Both the position numbers and the translations under genes were made by a program. Below are positions 1-5,585 of a stretch of DNA of 19,064 nucleotides, one piece after another. The DNA is taken from assembly GCA_910587275.1 (NCBI GenBank), contig CAJUMD010000061.1, positions 1 through 19,064 on the forward strand, read 5' to 3'. The number at the start of each line of letters is the position of its first letter. Position 1 is the first letter of the stretch. The notes under the pieces are model-generated. The model worked only from the letters and a program-made list of their open reading frames with translations, searched no databases and had not been told where the DNA came from. This stretch comes from an uncultured Kineothrix sp. (GTDB lineage: Bacteria > Bacillota > Clostridia > Lachnospirales > Lachnospiraceae).

Positions 1-1
1 G

Positions 2-73
2 AGCGGGAATGACTTTGGTCCATGGAAATCCATGGACGCCAGGGATTTGGCAGATGGTCATTCCCGCTTTTTT
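2..73 (+). terminator. Rho-independent terminator with nested hairpin
   Basis: The 12-bp arms AGCGGGAATGAC (2-13) and GTCATTCCCGCT (57-68) are exactly complementary and run into six T (68-73). Inside the loop a second perfect hairpin, GTCCATGG-AAAT-CCATGGAC (18-37), is nested. This would end a rightward transcript from a gene lying before the window. It argues that the genes from position 143 have their own promoter or lie in a new unit. Confidence 0.75.
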
Positions 74-142
74 ATTATGCTGTTGCCCAAACGCCGATCA
101 GGGCTTTGAGGATAAAACATTTTAGAAAGGCAGGTAGAAAGA

Positions 143-304
143 ATGAGTACAAGAAAGAAACAGGCCGGCAGGAGCTGGCAGAAACAGGCGGCAGGATATC
201 CCTTCAGGGATACCGCTGCACAGAAAGCAGACAGCCAGTACTGGAAGAACTGTACCACGATCCGGACAGTAAACTTCACGCACAGGGCCAGAAGGGGGGC
301 GTGA
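143..304 (+). CDS. Small basic hypothetical protein (53 aa)
   Basis: A short open frame starts with ATG at 143 and ends with TGA at 302-304, directly before the YqaJ gene (ATG 307). The protein starts MSTRKKQAGRSW and is rich in Lys/Arg/Gln, without membrane segments or recognisable motifs. A weak purine-rich RBS (AAGGCAGG, 127-134) lies upstream. The case for a real gene is its tight coupling to the nuclease downstream and the fact that it fills the leader between terminator and YqaJ. I do not recognise the family, and it may simply be leader sequence. Confidence 0.35.
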   Translation: MSTRKKQAGRSWQKQAAGYPFRDTAAQKADSQYWKNCTTIRTVNFTHRARRGA

Positions 305-306
305 CC

Positions 307-1371
307 ATGCCCGATACGAACGTGGAAAGGGAAAGGCACAATCCGCAGGTGCTTGTGGATACGGAAAACCTTACCCGGGAAGAATGGCTGGACTGGCGGC
401 GCCGCGGGATTGGCGGCAGTGACGTCTCTGCCATCATAGGGATCTCCCCTTTCCGTACCGCGCGGGATATCTACTATGACAAGCTGGGTATTGCGGCGGT
501 GGAGGAAGATGAGGGGAACTGGGTGGCCATGGAAATGGGCCATCTCCTGGAAGACCTTGTGGCAAAGATCTTTGAGCGAAGGACAGGGCTTGACATCTAT
601 CAGATCAAGAAGATGTTCCGGCATCCCCTTTATCCGTTCATGCTGGCAGACGTGGATTACTTCATCACCATGCCGGACGGGACGAAAGCCATCCTGGAGA
701 TCAAGACCACCAACTACAACGCAAAAGACCTCTGGTGGAAGGACGGCAGGGAGACCGTGCCGGCCTACTATGAGGCACAGGGCAGGCATTACATGGCCGT
801 GATGGATATTGACCGTGTATTTTTCTGCTGTCTGTACGGCAACACGGAAGATGAGACCATTATCCGGGAGATCCACAGGGACATGGCCTATGAGGAAGAG
901 ATGGTATTTCTGGAACAGGAATTCTGGGACAGCCATGTGCAGAAACAGGTCCCGCCGCCCTACCTGGAGGACGGGGATGTGATCCTCGCAAGCGCCAGGC
1001 AGTATTGCGGCCGGGCAGACAAGGACGCCGATGCCATTGTCCTGAACGGGAGCATGCCGTCTACCCTGATGCGGTATATGCAGCTCCAGGAGCAGAAGAA
1101 ACAGTCAGATAAGTATTCCAAAAAGCTGGAGGCCGATATCCAGAGGCTGAAAGCAATCCTGGCTGCGGAGATGGGAACGAGCTGCAGGGCTGTCTGCGAT
1201 ATGGGCGGGAGCCGGTATACGCTGACATATAACCCGGTCCGCAAGATGATGGTAGACAAGGACAACCTGATGCGGCTGAAACTGCAGTACCCGGAGATTT
1301 ACGAGCAGTTTGTAACGGTATCGGAATTTAGGACTTTCCATGTAAAGGTCAGTTCCGTGGATGCCGCCTGA
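307..1371 (+). CDS. YqaJ-type viral recombinase / lambda-exonuclease-fold nuclease
   Basis: This 354-aa protein belongs to the YqaJ family, phage and mobile-element relatives of lambda exonuclease. They resect double-strand ends for single-strand annealing recombination, usually with a RecT/Bet-like partner. Visible hallmarks are GIGGSDVSAIIGISPFR (about residues 34-50), MGHLLEDLVAKIFE (77-90) with an acidic residue near E82, and the metal-site pattern D117...E131-I-K133 (VDYFI then LEIKTT). A Tyr/Gln-rich helix (YYEAQGRHYM) follows. The C-terminal third (about 255-300) is charged and probably coiled coil. Start ATG 307 is chosen because AAGGGGGG lies 7 nt upstream; GTG 301 is possible, and the longer frame from 22 crosses a terminator. 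No RecT partner is visible. The neighbours suggest an integrative-element operon rather than the Mu-like phage to the right. Confidence 0.88.
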   Translation: MPDTNVERERHNPQVLVDTENLTREEWLDWRRRGIGGSDVSAIIGISPFRTARDIYYDKLGIAAVEEDEGNWVAMEMGHLLEDLVAKIFERRTGLDIYQIKKMFRHPLYPFMLADVDYFITMPDGTKAILEIKTTNYNAKDLWWKDGRETVPAYYEAQGRHYMAVMDIDRVFFCCLYGNTEDETIIREIHRDMAYEEEMVFLEQEFWDSHVQKQVPPPYLEDGDVILASARQYCGRADKDADAIVLNGSMPSTLMRYMQLQEQKKQSDKYSKKLEADIQRLKAILAAEMGTSCRAVCDMGGSRYTLTYNPVRKMMVDKDNLMRLKLQYPEIYEQFVTVSEFRTFHVKVSSVDAA

Positions 1372-1407
1372 AAACAAAGAAAATGTCAGAGAAAGGGAAA
1401 GGTGAAA

Positions 1408-1581
1408 ATGAAAAGAAAAACATGGATACTGGGGGGCATGGCGGGATTCCTTATGCTTCTCCTGATAAGGGATGCATCCCGGCTGATAAGCATGGGATGT
1501 TATCTGGTACTGTATCCCCTGCTGGGCGCTGCCCTGGCAGCCATTGCGGGCCTGCTTGTGTTATGGCTTTTATGGAGGTGA
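1408..1581 (+). CDS. Small two-helix membrane protein (57 aa)
   Basis: ATG 1408 is preceded by GGGAAAGGTG and the gene ends TGA 1579-1581. The protein starts MKRKTWILGGMAGFLMLLLI, has a short polar turn (RDASR), and then a long hydrophobic stretch ending VLWLLWR. That predicts two transmembrane helices with basic residues at both ends. It lies 36 bp after the YqaJ gene in the same direction, and its last codons contain the RBS (GGAGG) of the next, broken gene at 1586. This fits small membrane proteins in conjugative-element operons. I do not recognise a named family. Confidence 0.6.
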   Translation: MKRKTWILGGMAGFLMLLLIRDASRLISMGCYLVLYPLLGAALAAIAGLLVLWLLWR

Positions 1582-1716
1582 AAGAATGGGTATTATAGAA
1601 AGACTGGAGGAAGTGGACTTGGGCTGTATATTGTACAAGAAATATTACACCAGCACGGCGGTGAGTGCATGGTCTGCAACACCCAGTCGGGGGTAAAGTT
1701 CTTCTTTTCAGTTTGA
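1582..1716 (+). pseudogene. C-terminal remnant of a sensor histidine kinase fused to a truncated gene start
   Basis: In the frame ending TGA 1714-1716 the sequence reads KTGGSGLGLYIVQEI, then LHQHGGE and SGVKFFFSV at the end. This is the G2 box and final beta strands of a HATPase_c domain as in VanS/PhoR-type kinases. Everything before it is missing: the frame is closed by TGA at 1579-1581. A different gene start overlaps it in another frame, ATG 1586 with RBS GGAGG, reading MGIIERLEEV and then continuing out of frame through kinase DNA to a stop at 1694-1696. Two unrelated genes were therefore joined at about 1590-1605. No catalytic fragment longer than ~40 residues remains. Confidence 0.75.
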
Positions 1717-1729
1717 TAATTATAACAGG

Positions 1730-1755
1730 AACGGTGGGGATATCCCCACCGTTTT
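1730..1755 (+). terminator. Perfect palindromic terminator after kinase remnant
   Basis: AACGGTGGGGAT (1730-1741) is followed at once by its exact reverse complement ATCCCCACCGTT (1742-1753) and then TT. The hairpin starts 13 bp after the kinase stop, so it is the native terminator of that lost operon. It is symmetrical and could work on either strand. Confidence 0.75.
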
Positions 1756-1770
1756 GCAACTACACATAAA

Positions 1771-1814
1771 TCACAAACTAATCACAAATGTTTCACAAAA
1801 TCTTTTGTTATCAT
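1771..1814 (+). promoter_or_regulatory. Response-regulator-type operator and promoter of the lipoprotein gene
   Basis: Three direct repeats TCACAAACTAA, TCACAAATGTT and TCACAAAATCT start at 1771, 1782 and 1793, an exact 11-bp period. Tandem 11-bp direct repeats are the usual binding pattern of OmpR/PhoB-family response regulators (VanR, PhoB). A -10-like TATCAT (1809-1814) follows the last repeat, and no good -35 box is present, as in activator-dependent promoters. The lipoprotein ATG is at 1847 with RBS AAGGAAGG. Confidence 0.6.
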
Positions 1815-1846
1815 AAGAACATCTCAATAGAAAGGAAGGTTTCACT

Positions 1847-2623
1847 ATGAAAAAAACAAACACAACATCAAAAGCGGTTTCGCTATTATGCTGGATTATG
1901 CTGGTTTCCTTGTTGTCATGTGGGCTGGCGGCGTGTGCAACAGCCGGATCAACTCAGGCTCAGGTAAATGAGCCTGTTAATCTGCCAGAGGCTGAAATTA
2001 CTTATGCTGAAGGCCATGTGGAACAAGCACCCATGCAAAGAACGCCTGTGGATTACACAATTTATGAACCATTTGGTCTGCAATATGACAAAGCAAAGAA
2101 CGAATTGTATTTTGAGGGAGAACCCGTCAGGTATTTTTATGATGGCGGAAACCTGTATGATGAGATGGGAAGCGTGTACTGTGAATTCTTAAATGAAAAA
2201 GGAACTATTGATTTATACGCAACGCGGAAGCCGACTGATAATGAAGACGGCAGTATAGATCCGTTTGGGGAACTGACCGGGATTGAGCGATATAGTCAGG
2301 AAGAATTTGCTAAAAGGGATTTGTCAAAGTTTCATGATTCCTCTGATGAGGTAACATCTGCTTCGGGCAATAATGATCCTTCCGCAAAGACCTTCGCAGA
2401 ACGCTTTGGGGTATATAAGGAATTTGGGATTGAATATGTCGAAGCACAGGATGCCAGCGGAATTGGCAATGTTTACTATAATGGGCAGCTTGTAGATACT
2501 TTTACTGACAAATCACCAAACGGGGGCACTTTTAGCTTTCACTCCACGGATGGAGGTGAAATCAGTGTACAAACAGTTTATGATAAAGAAGGAAAGTTGG
2601 CAGGGATAGAAATGATAAACTGA
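1847..2623 (+). CDS. Secreted lipoprotein, probably target of a two-component system
   Basis: This 258-aa protein has a classical lipoprotein signal: a basic N-terminus (MKKTNTTSK), a hydrophobic core and the lipobox LAAC with Cys30 as lipidation site. The mature part is acidic and extracellular. It has two similar-looking segments, FGLQYDKAKNELYFEGEPVR (about 76-95) and FGIEYVEAQDASGIGNVYYN (about 193-212), each with a small beta-rich YYNG/YFDG-like turn, which suggests an internal duplication. It follows a kinase remnant and an 11-bp-repeat operator, so it was probably controlled by that two-component system. I do not recognise a precise family; a similar acidic tail is found on some BlaR1/M56-type sensor proteins, but that link is uncertain. 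Codon use is more AT-rich than in the phage genes. Confidence 0.75.
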   Translation: MKKTNTTSKAVSLLCWIMLVSLLSCGLAACATAGSTQAQVNEPVNLPEAEITYAEGHVEQAPMQRTPVDYTIYEPFGLQYDKAKNELYFEGEPVRYFYDGGNLYDEMGSVYCEFLNEKGTIDLYATRKPTDNEDGSIDPFGELTGIERYSQEEFAKRDLSKFHDSSDEVTSASGNNDPSAKTFAERFGVYKEFGIEYVEAQDASGIGNVYYNGQLVDTFTDKSPNGGTFSFHSTDGGEISVQTVYDKEGKLAGIEMIN

Positions 2624-2687
2624 AATCTCATTTATTGGCTATAAATTAGAAAACCCTACAAAAGCTAACCGCCGCTATGGCAAATCG

Positions 2688-2804
2688 GGTTCTTACCCAA
2701 TCTTGAGTAAGAACCGCAAACCGCCATATGTGGCGGTCTGCCTGTTGGAAAGCGGGGGGAAACAAAGGTAATATGCTGACACGGCGGTTTGCGTTTGTGC
2801 CGCC
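2688..2804. repeat. Cluster of overlapping inverted repeats between lipoprotein and HxlR genes
   Basis: Three inverted repeats lie close together: GGTTCTTAC (2688-2696) with GTAAGAACC (2707-2715); ACCGCCA-TATG-TGGCGGT (2720-2737); and GGCGG (2783-2787) with CCGCC (2800-2804). In addition GCAAACCGCC (2716-2725) is the exact reverse complement of GGCGGTTTGC (2783-2792), so alternative long-range pairing is possible. No gene is seen in 2624-2837. Such density may mark a terminator pair, a mobile-element end or a transfer origin; I cannot tell which. Confidence 0.5.
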
Positions 2805-2837
2805 ATGTGCTTATAGTCGTTTCGCGTAAAAACCGTG

Positions 2838-3203
2838 TTATTTTTCATACGGGTTCTGCCAGTCGGGGCAGAGGTATGTCTCGCTCCATGCCATCATGGC
2901 CTGCAGGACAGGGATGAAGCTCTCCCCGAATTCAGTAAGAGAATATTCTACTTTCGGCGGGATTTCCCTGTAAATCTCCCGGTGGAGGAAACCGTCACTT
3001 TCCAATTCCCGGAGCTGCTTTGTGAGCGTGGACTGCGTGATACCGTCAAGGCGGCGCATCAGCTCCCCGAACCGCTGGACTTTGTAAAAGGACACATACC
3101 ATAAGATCAGGATTTTCCATTTGCCTCCGATCACGGACTGGAGCCTGCCCATAGGGACGCAGCGGGCAATGGTTTCCTCGTTGTTGAATTTGTTTTCAGC
3201 CAT
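2838..3203 (-). CDS. HxlR-family winged-helix transcriptional regulator
   Basis: This 121-aa protein has the complete HxlR/MarR-like domain: the conserved opening PMGRLQSVIGGKWKILILWY, then FGELMRRLDGITQSTLTKQL (recognition helix) and the wing VEYSLTEFGESFIPVLQAM. Length and layout are typical. HxlR proteins are small dimeric repressors or activators that usually sit divergent to the gene they control, often an oxidoreductase or efflux gene, and many respond to electrophiles or redox state. The start has an RBS (GAGGTGGAATG on the reverse strand). Here the divergent side is 640 bp of gene-free AT-rich DNA and then the phage repressor. The expected target gene is therefore absent, probably displaced by the prophage. 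Confidence 0.88.
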   Translation of the reverse strand: MAENKFNNEETIARCVPMGRLQSVIGGKWKILILWYVSFYKVQRFGELMRRLDGITQSTLTKQLRELESDGFLHREIYREIPPKVEYSLTEFGESFIPVLQAMMAWSETYLCPDWQNPYEK

Positions 3204-3282
3204 TTCATTCCACCTCTTTCCCCATGAGTATATCCCGGCAGTGGGAAAAAATCAAGATACGGTTATTTTTGACAGATAGTAT

Positions 3283-3298
3283 ACTTTTTATCAAAAGT
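3283..3298. promoter_or_regulatory. Candidate HxlR operator
   Basis: ACTTTT-TATC-AAAAGT is a perfect 6+4+6 inverted repeat about 80 bp upstream of the HxlR start. It is flanked by TTGACA (3269-3274) on the plus strand. HxlR proteins usually bind such short dyads in the shared divergent promoter. Assignment is by position and symmetry only. Confidence 0.4.
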
Positions 3299-3484
3299 AC
3301 GTGTAAATTATCAAGAAGAATGACAAAAAGTAAAAAAAGTGCAAAAACCCGCAAAAACCTGCAAAGTCAGTAAACATGCCTAATAGTGAGATTGTATTAT
3401 TTAAAAATGTCATTCTTTGTGAGCACAAGAATGTATGGAAATTTTAAACTGTATTTAGGGATTGTATAAACTTAAAATTCCTTT

Positions 3485-3529
3485 AAATGATTTAAACGCG
3501 AAAAAATGGGGTGTTTAAATCATTTTTTT
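3485..3529 (+). terminator. T-tailed 13-bp hairpin at the phage left edge
   Basis: AAATGATTTAAAC (3485-3497) pairs exactly with GTTTAAATCATTT (3513-3525) around a 15-nt loop and runs into seven T (3523-3529). On the plus strand this is a factor-independent terminator shape, although the stem is AT-rich. It would stop host transcription from entering the prophage. It may instead be a protein site at the phage end. Confidence 0.45.
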
Positions 3530-3566
3530 AATGGATTTAAAAATTTGTTGAATTGAATAATCAAGA

Positions 3567-3682
3567 ATTGCGGAAGTAAAACGTTTTACGGAAAAGATTT
3601 AGTTCCGCAATCGTTTTTGATGATAGAATCTGCACATTCTCAAAATTCTATTTTATAAAATCCAAATATTGCGGAACTAAAT
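3567..3682. repeat. Three copies of a 15-bp motif, candidate transposase end-binding sites
   Basis: ATTGCGGAACTAAAT occurs exactly at 3668-3682 (+) and inverted at 3597-3611, and as ATTGCGGAAGTAAAA at 3567-3581 (+). Copies one and two form an inverted pair 30 bp apart (centre to centre). Between them is a perfect 14-bp palindrome, GTAAAACGTTTTAC (3576-3589). In Mu the left end carries three transposase sites just before the repressor gene, with unequal spacing and mixed orientation. The place, number and arrangement here match that plan. Confidence 0.5.
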
Positions 3683-3846
3683 GAAATTACAAACCTACCT
3701 TTTTTAATATAGTTTTTCAATACAAGCTAGTATGCTCTTTAACGTTTTTGAATTCATAAGAATAGATAAAATTAGGACCTATATATGCATGTTTTAAACA
3801 AAATTAAAAAGGTTATATGGCGAATAGTCTCCCAAAAAAAGCAAAA

Positions 3847-4239
3847 TTAGCCAACCATATTATCCATATTAGCGTTTGTTAAAGGAGATGATGTTATTTC
3901 TCTTTTTCTTTGTGTTTTACGTATTTTAATATTTATAATTTCTATAATTTCATCTTTGTCTTCAGCAGGAAGTATTCGATAATTTGAAATAAGTAGCTGC
4001 TCGGTATTTGTCAGAGATAAGTTCTCTGATATTGGAGATGAACCAGTTAATATCCAGTCTATACTGCAATTCAATATTTTTGATAAATTTATGAGTGCCG
4101 TAGCAGATGGAAGGGTTTTTCCAGATTCAATCGTGCTTAGATTCCCAGAAGAAATTCCAGTTTTATCCTGTATTTGGGTTTGGGTAATATTCAATTCCTT
4201 TCTCTTTGTACGTATTCTTTCACCAATAGACATATCCAT
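3847..4239 (-). CDS. XRE/Cro-CI-type phage repressor
   Basis: The 130-aa protein begins MDMSIGERIRTKRKELNITQ and carries a complete HTH_3 domain in residues ~6-62; the helix pair is TQTQIQDKTGISSGNLSTIE, followed by SGKTLPSATALINLSKIL. The C-terminal half is short, Ile/Lys/Arg-rich and lacks a peptidase domain, so control by LexA-like self-cleavage is not expected. A perfect GGAGGT RBS lies 5 nt upstream on the reverse strand. It sits at the left end, facing away from the early operon, which is the place of the Mu c repressor. The two palindromes at 4271-4284 and 4300-4315 lie right upstream and are its likely operators. It should repress the early promoter to maintain lysogeny and perhaps autoregulate. 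Confidence 0.88.
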   Translation of the reverse strand: MDMSIGERIRTKRKELNITQTQIQDKTGISSGNLSTIESGKTLPSATALINLSKILNCSIDWILTGSSPISENLSLTNTEQLLISNYRILPAEDKDEIIEIINIKIRKTQRKREITSSPLTNANMDNMVG

Positions 4240-4270
4240 TTTTGACCTCCAAAATATAATTCAAACAAAA

Positions 4271-4315
4271 CTTTAATATTAAAGAAAAATAATTGACATT
4301 CTCTAATATTAGAGA
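4271..4315. promoter_or_regulatory. Two repressor operators spaced exactly 30 bp
   Basis: CTTTAATATTAAAG (4271-4284) and TCTCTAATATTAGAGA (4300-4315) are both perfect palindromes with the shared core TAATATTA. Their centres are exactly 30 bp apart, about three helical turns, so bound dimers would sit on one DNA face and could cooperate. The right one fills the spacer of the early promoter. The left one lies between the repressor RBS and that promoter, where it could control repressor expression. Confidence 0.75.
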
Positions 4316-4321
4316 TATACT
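4293..4321 (+). promoter_or_regulatory. Early (lytic) promoter of the phage
   Basis: A perfect -35 TTGACA (4293-4298), a 17-bp spacer (4299-4315) and -10 TATACT (4316-4321) form a near-consensus sigma-A promoter. The spacer is almost entirely the palindromic operator, so repressor binding must block RNA polymerase. Transcription would start near 4328 and read the Ner-like gene at 4403. Confidence 0.88.
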
Positions 4322-4332
4322 AAGAATTGCAA

Positions 4333-4348
4333 GGGTTACTTGTAACCC
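4333..4348. promoter_or_regulatory. Second-type operator dyad in the early leader
   Basis: GGGTTAC-TT-GTAACCC is a perfect 7+2+7 inverted repeat just after the predicted early transcription start. Its sequence is unlike the TAATATTA operators, so a different protein probably binds it. The Ner-like product of the next gene is the obvious candidate, giving feedback on the early promoter. Confidence 0.5.
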
Positions 4349-4402
4349 ATTAACTATAACAAAATTTAAAGATAATCTCAACAATTAAAGGAGGTGGAAT
4401 GG

Positions 4403-4600
4403 ATGGCAGAAAGCGGGTTGACACCGTTTGGCAAAAAAGTAAAAAAGCGGCTGATTGACATGGGAATGACGCAGGTGGAACTTGCGGGGCGGGTGGGGAT
4501 TACCACTAAGTATTTATCCAAAATCTTGCACGGGCACAGGAGCGGGAGCAAGTATATGGAGAAAATAAAGAGCATATTGAAGATGGATGACGTGGCATGA
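4403..4600 (+). CDS. Ner-like small HTH regulator
   Basis: First gene of the rightward early operon, 65 aa, consisting almost only of a helix-turn-helix: PFGKKVKKRLIDMGMTQVEL, then AGRVGITTKYLSKILHGHRS. Size and position match Ner of Mu, a small Cro-like protein that represses early and repressor transcription during lytic growth. ATG 4403 is chosen because AAAGGAGGT lies 7 nt upstream. Upstream GTG 4394 overlaps the RBS and is unlikely. The dyad at 4333-4348 is a plausible binding site. The family is HTH_3-like; the Ner role is inferred from context. Confidence 0.75.
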   Translation: MAESGLTPFGKKVKKRLIDMGMTQVELAGRVGITTKYLSKILHGHRSGSKYMEKIKSILKMDDVA

Positions 4601-4610
4601 AGGAGGAAAG

Positions 4611-4805
4611 ATGAAAATTATATTTGGTTTGGTAATTTTTTTTCTAATGCTGGGAATGTGGGGGGTTATAGAAGAACAGGGAGACACAATTGCCGTATTG
4701 AAGGAGGAATTGCGTCTCCACGGATGTCCGGTATCGGACGAAGAACTGGCAAGGAAAACTGCCATTAGGAAGTATAAGCGGAAAAATATGAGGATTTTAA
4801 GATAA
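4611..4805 (+). CDS. Small membrane protein with cytoplasmic tail (64 aa)
   Basis: ATG 4611 follows an AAGGAGGA RBS, 10 bp after the Ner-like gene, so the two are co-transcribed. Residues 1-19 (MKIIFGLVIFFLMLGMWGV) form one transmembrane helix. The rest is charged, with a short coil-like segment (EEQGDTIAVLKEELRLHG) and a very basic end (IRKYKRKNMRILR). Its last 9 bp overlap the end of the convergent DUF2513 gene. No known family is recognised. A membrane-bound early protein could act in lysogeny decisions or superinfection exclusion, but nothing in the sequence proves this. Confidence 0.6.
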   Translation: MKIIFGLVIFFLMLGMWGVIEEQGDTIAVLKEELRLHGCPVSDEELARKTAIRKYKRKNMRILR

Positions 4806-5192
4806 CGGGAAAATGGAGGACAAGGCAGACTGGAGGAGTGTCATACCGATTTCCTTGGCCGCGGTGAGGGAAAAGTCACCTATCTGTCCGCCAATTTTCT
4901 TTATCATCCGGAAGTTTTCAGGGGTCCTTATTTTTTCAAGAAGCTCGTGCCCCTGAAATGTTAAGTCGCCTATACAGTCGATTTTTATACGGGCTTCATA
5001 AGTGGGATATCCTTCCGGAATATAAAGCATTATGTAATTACCCTCATACAGTTTCAGGCAGCAGTATTCAATTTCGTATTCGCTGTAGCTGCTGATTTTG
5101 GAACAGAATTCTTTTCTTGGAATATGGACCGGATAGTTTATGGATTCAATGGTAAGAAGGATATCCCGGACGCAGTTAATGTCTAATTTCAT
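4797..5192 (-). CDS. DUF2513-type phage protein
   Basis: Reverse-strand gene encoding 131 aa. The start MKLDINCVRDILLTIES is the usual DUF2513 signature (MKRDMDLIRxILLxIE), and the later HxLxxxGDLTFxGHELLEKIR-type segment (CIGDLTFQGHELLEKI) is also typical. The end, DFSLTAAKEIGMTLLQSALS, is amphipathic. DUF2513 proteins are common in temperate phages and plasmids; they look like winged-helix proteins, and their function is unknown. ATG at 5192 is preceded on the reverse strand by AAAGGAGAAA; the longer frame to 5306 lacks support. It is transcribed against the early genes and is the only such gene besides the repressor, so it may be expressed in the lysogen. Confidence 0.8.
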   Translation of the reverse strand: MKLDINCVRDILLTIESINYPVHIPRKEFCSKISSYSEYEIEYCCLKLYEGNYIMLYIPEGYPTYEARIKIDCIGDLTFQGHELLEKIRTPENFRMIKKIGGQIGDFSLTAAKEIGMTLLQSALSSIFPLS

Positions 5193-5274
5193 AATAATTT
5201 CTCCTTTCTTGGAAAGAGTATAGCACAGGAAGGGCTCCAGGGTAATATGCACGAGACAATTATTGTGCAAAGAA

Positions 5275-5432
5275 TTGTAAAAAGTTGTCTGGGTGACTAT
5301 ATACAAGATTCCGATTTGGAGTGGTTGTTAATGGTATCACCCCTAGAAATTGCTTTTAAGTTATGTTTAACAAGTTGCGTTATGGCTGGAAAAAGTCGTC
5401 CGGGCGACTATAAACAGGCTTCAGGCCCGGAG
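5275..5432 (+). promoter_or_regulatory. Tandem promoter-like repeat with dyad in the spacer
   Basis: Two 41-bp copies, 5281-5321 and 5392-5432, are offset by exactly 111 bp and match at 30 of 41 positions; 7 of the 11 differences are transitions. Each has a -10-like box after a dyad: TATATA (5298-5303) and TATAAA (5409-5414). Copy 1 has TTGTAA (5275-5280) exactly 17 bp upstream of its -10. The dyad GTCGTCC-GGGCGAC in copy 2 (5395-5408) is symmetrical with one mismatch. These look like two regulated promoters for the transposase operon. Confidence 0.5.
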
Positions 5433-5435
5433 CGT

Positions 5436-5514
5436 CGGAAGCGTACAGCTTCCGGGTAGCGGAAAGGAGGGCAGGAAAAAGAGCCGCAATCCATAGCGAA
5501 GATTAACGGCTCTT
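5436..5514 (+). promoter_or_regulatory. Structured leader of the transposase mRNA
   Basis: Two hairpins lie between the promoter-like repeats and the MuA start: CGGAAGC-GTACA-GCTTCCG (5436-5454), and AAGAGCCG (5479-5486) pairing with CGGCTCTT (5507-5514) around 20 nt. The second has no real T tract, so it is more likely a leader structure than a terminator. The remaining stretch 5515-5585 holds nothing I can name. Confidence 0.4.
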
Positions 5515-5585
5515 AAACAAGTACAGTCTAAGTATAACACAGGTTGTAATAGGAGTAAAGAAAAAGTAAGAGAAGTGGTGAATGA

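Larger units (their letters stand above)
3204..3846. other. Gene-free AT-rich region: HxlR upstream and probable prophage left end
   Basis: No credible ORF is present in these 643 bases. The region holds the HxlR upstream dyad (3283-3298) and a short purine-rich tract with repeated GCAAAAACC (3341-3349 and 3351-3359). It also holds an imperfect hairpin CATTCTTTGTG/CACAAGAATG (3411-3433), a T-tailed 13-bp hairpin (3485-3529) and three 15-bp motifs (3567-3682). The junction between host DNA and the Mu-like phage should fall here, between about 3300 and 3570, but I cannot fix the exact base without the right end. Confidence 0.5.

Noticed and set aside
22..306. N-terminal extension of the YqaJ frame
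   Set aside because: It crosses the terminator hairpin, lacks an RBS, and the family homology begins after ATG 307.
58..936. Long reverse-strand frame opposite YqaJ
   Set aside because: Shadow of a strongly supported gene; low-complexity His/Pro/Val-rich translation without known motifs.
3341..3372. GCAAAAACC repeats as phage end or attachment site
   Set aside because: Short, low-complexity A-rich repeats; no TG...CA terminus or target duplication can be shown without the right end.
5481..5490. CCGCAAT as a fourth copy of the left-end motif
   Set aside because: Only 7 bp match; the rest of the 15-bp motif is absent.
5479..5514. AAGAGCCG/CGGCTCTT hairpin as terminator before MuA
   Set aside because: Only short T content (TCTTAAAC) and a 20-nt loop; a terminator here would cut off the transposase gene.
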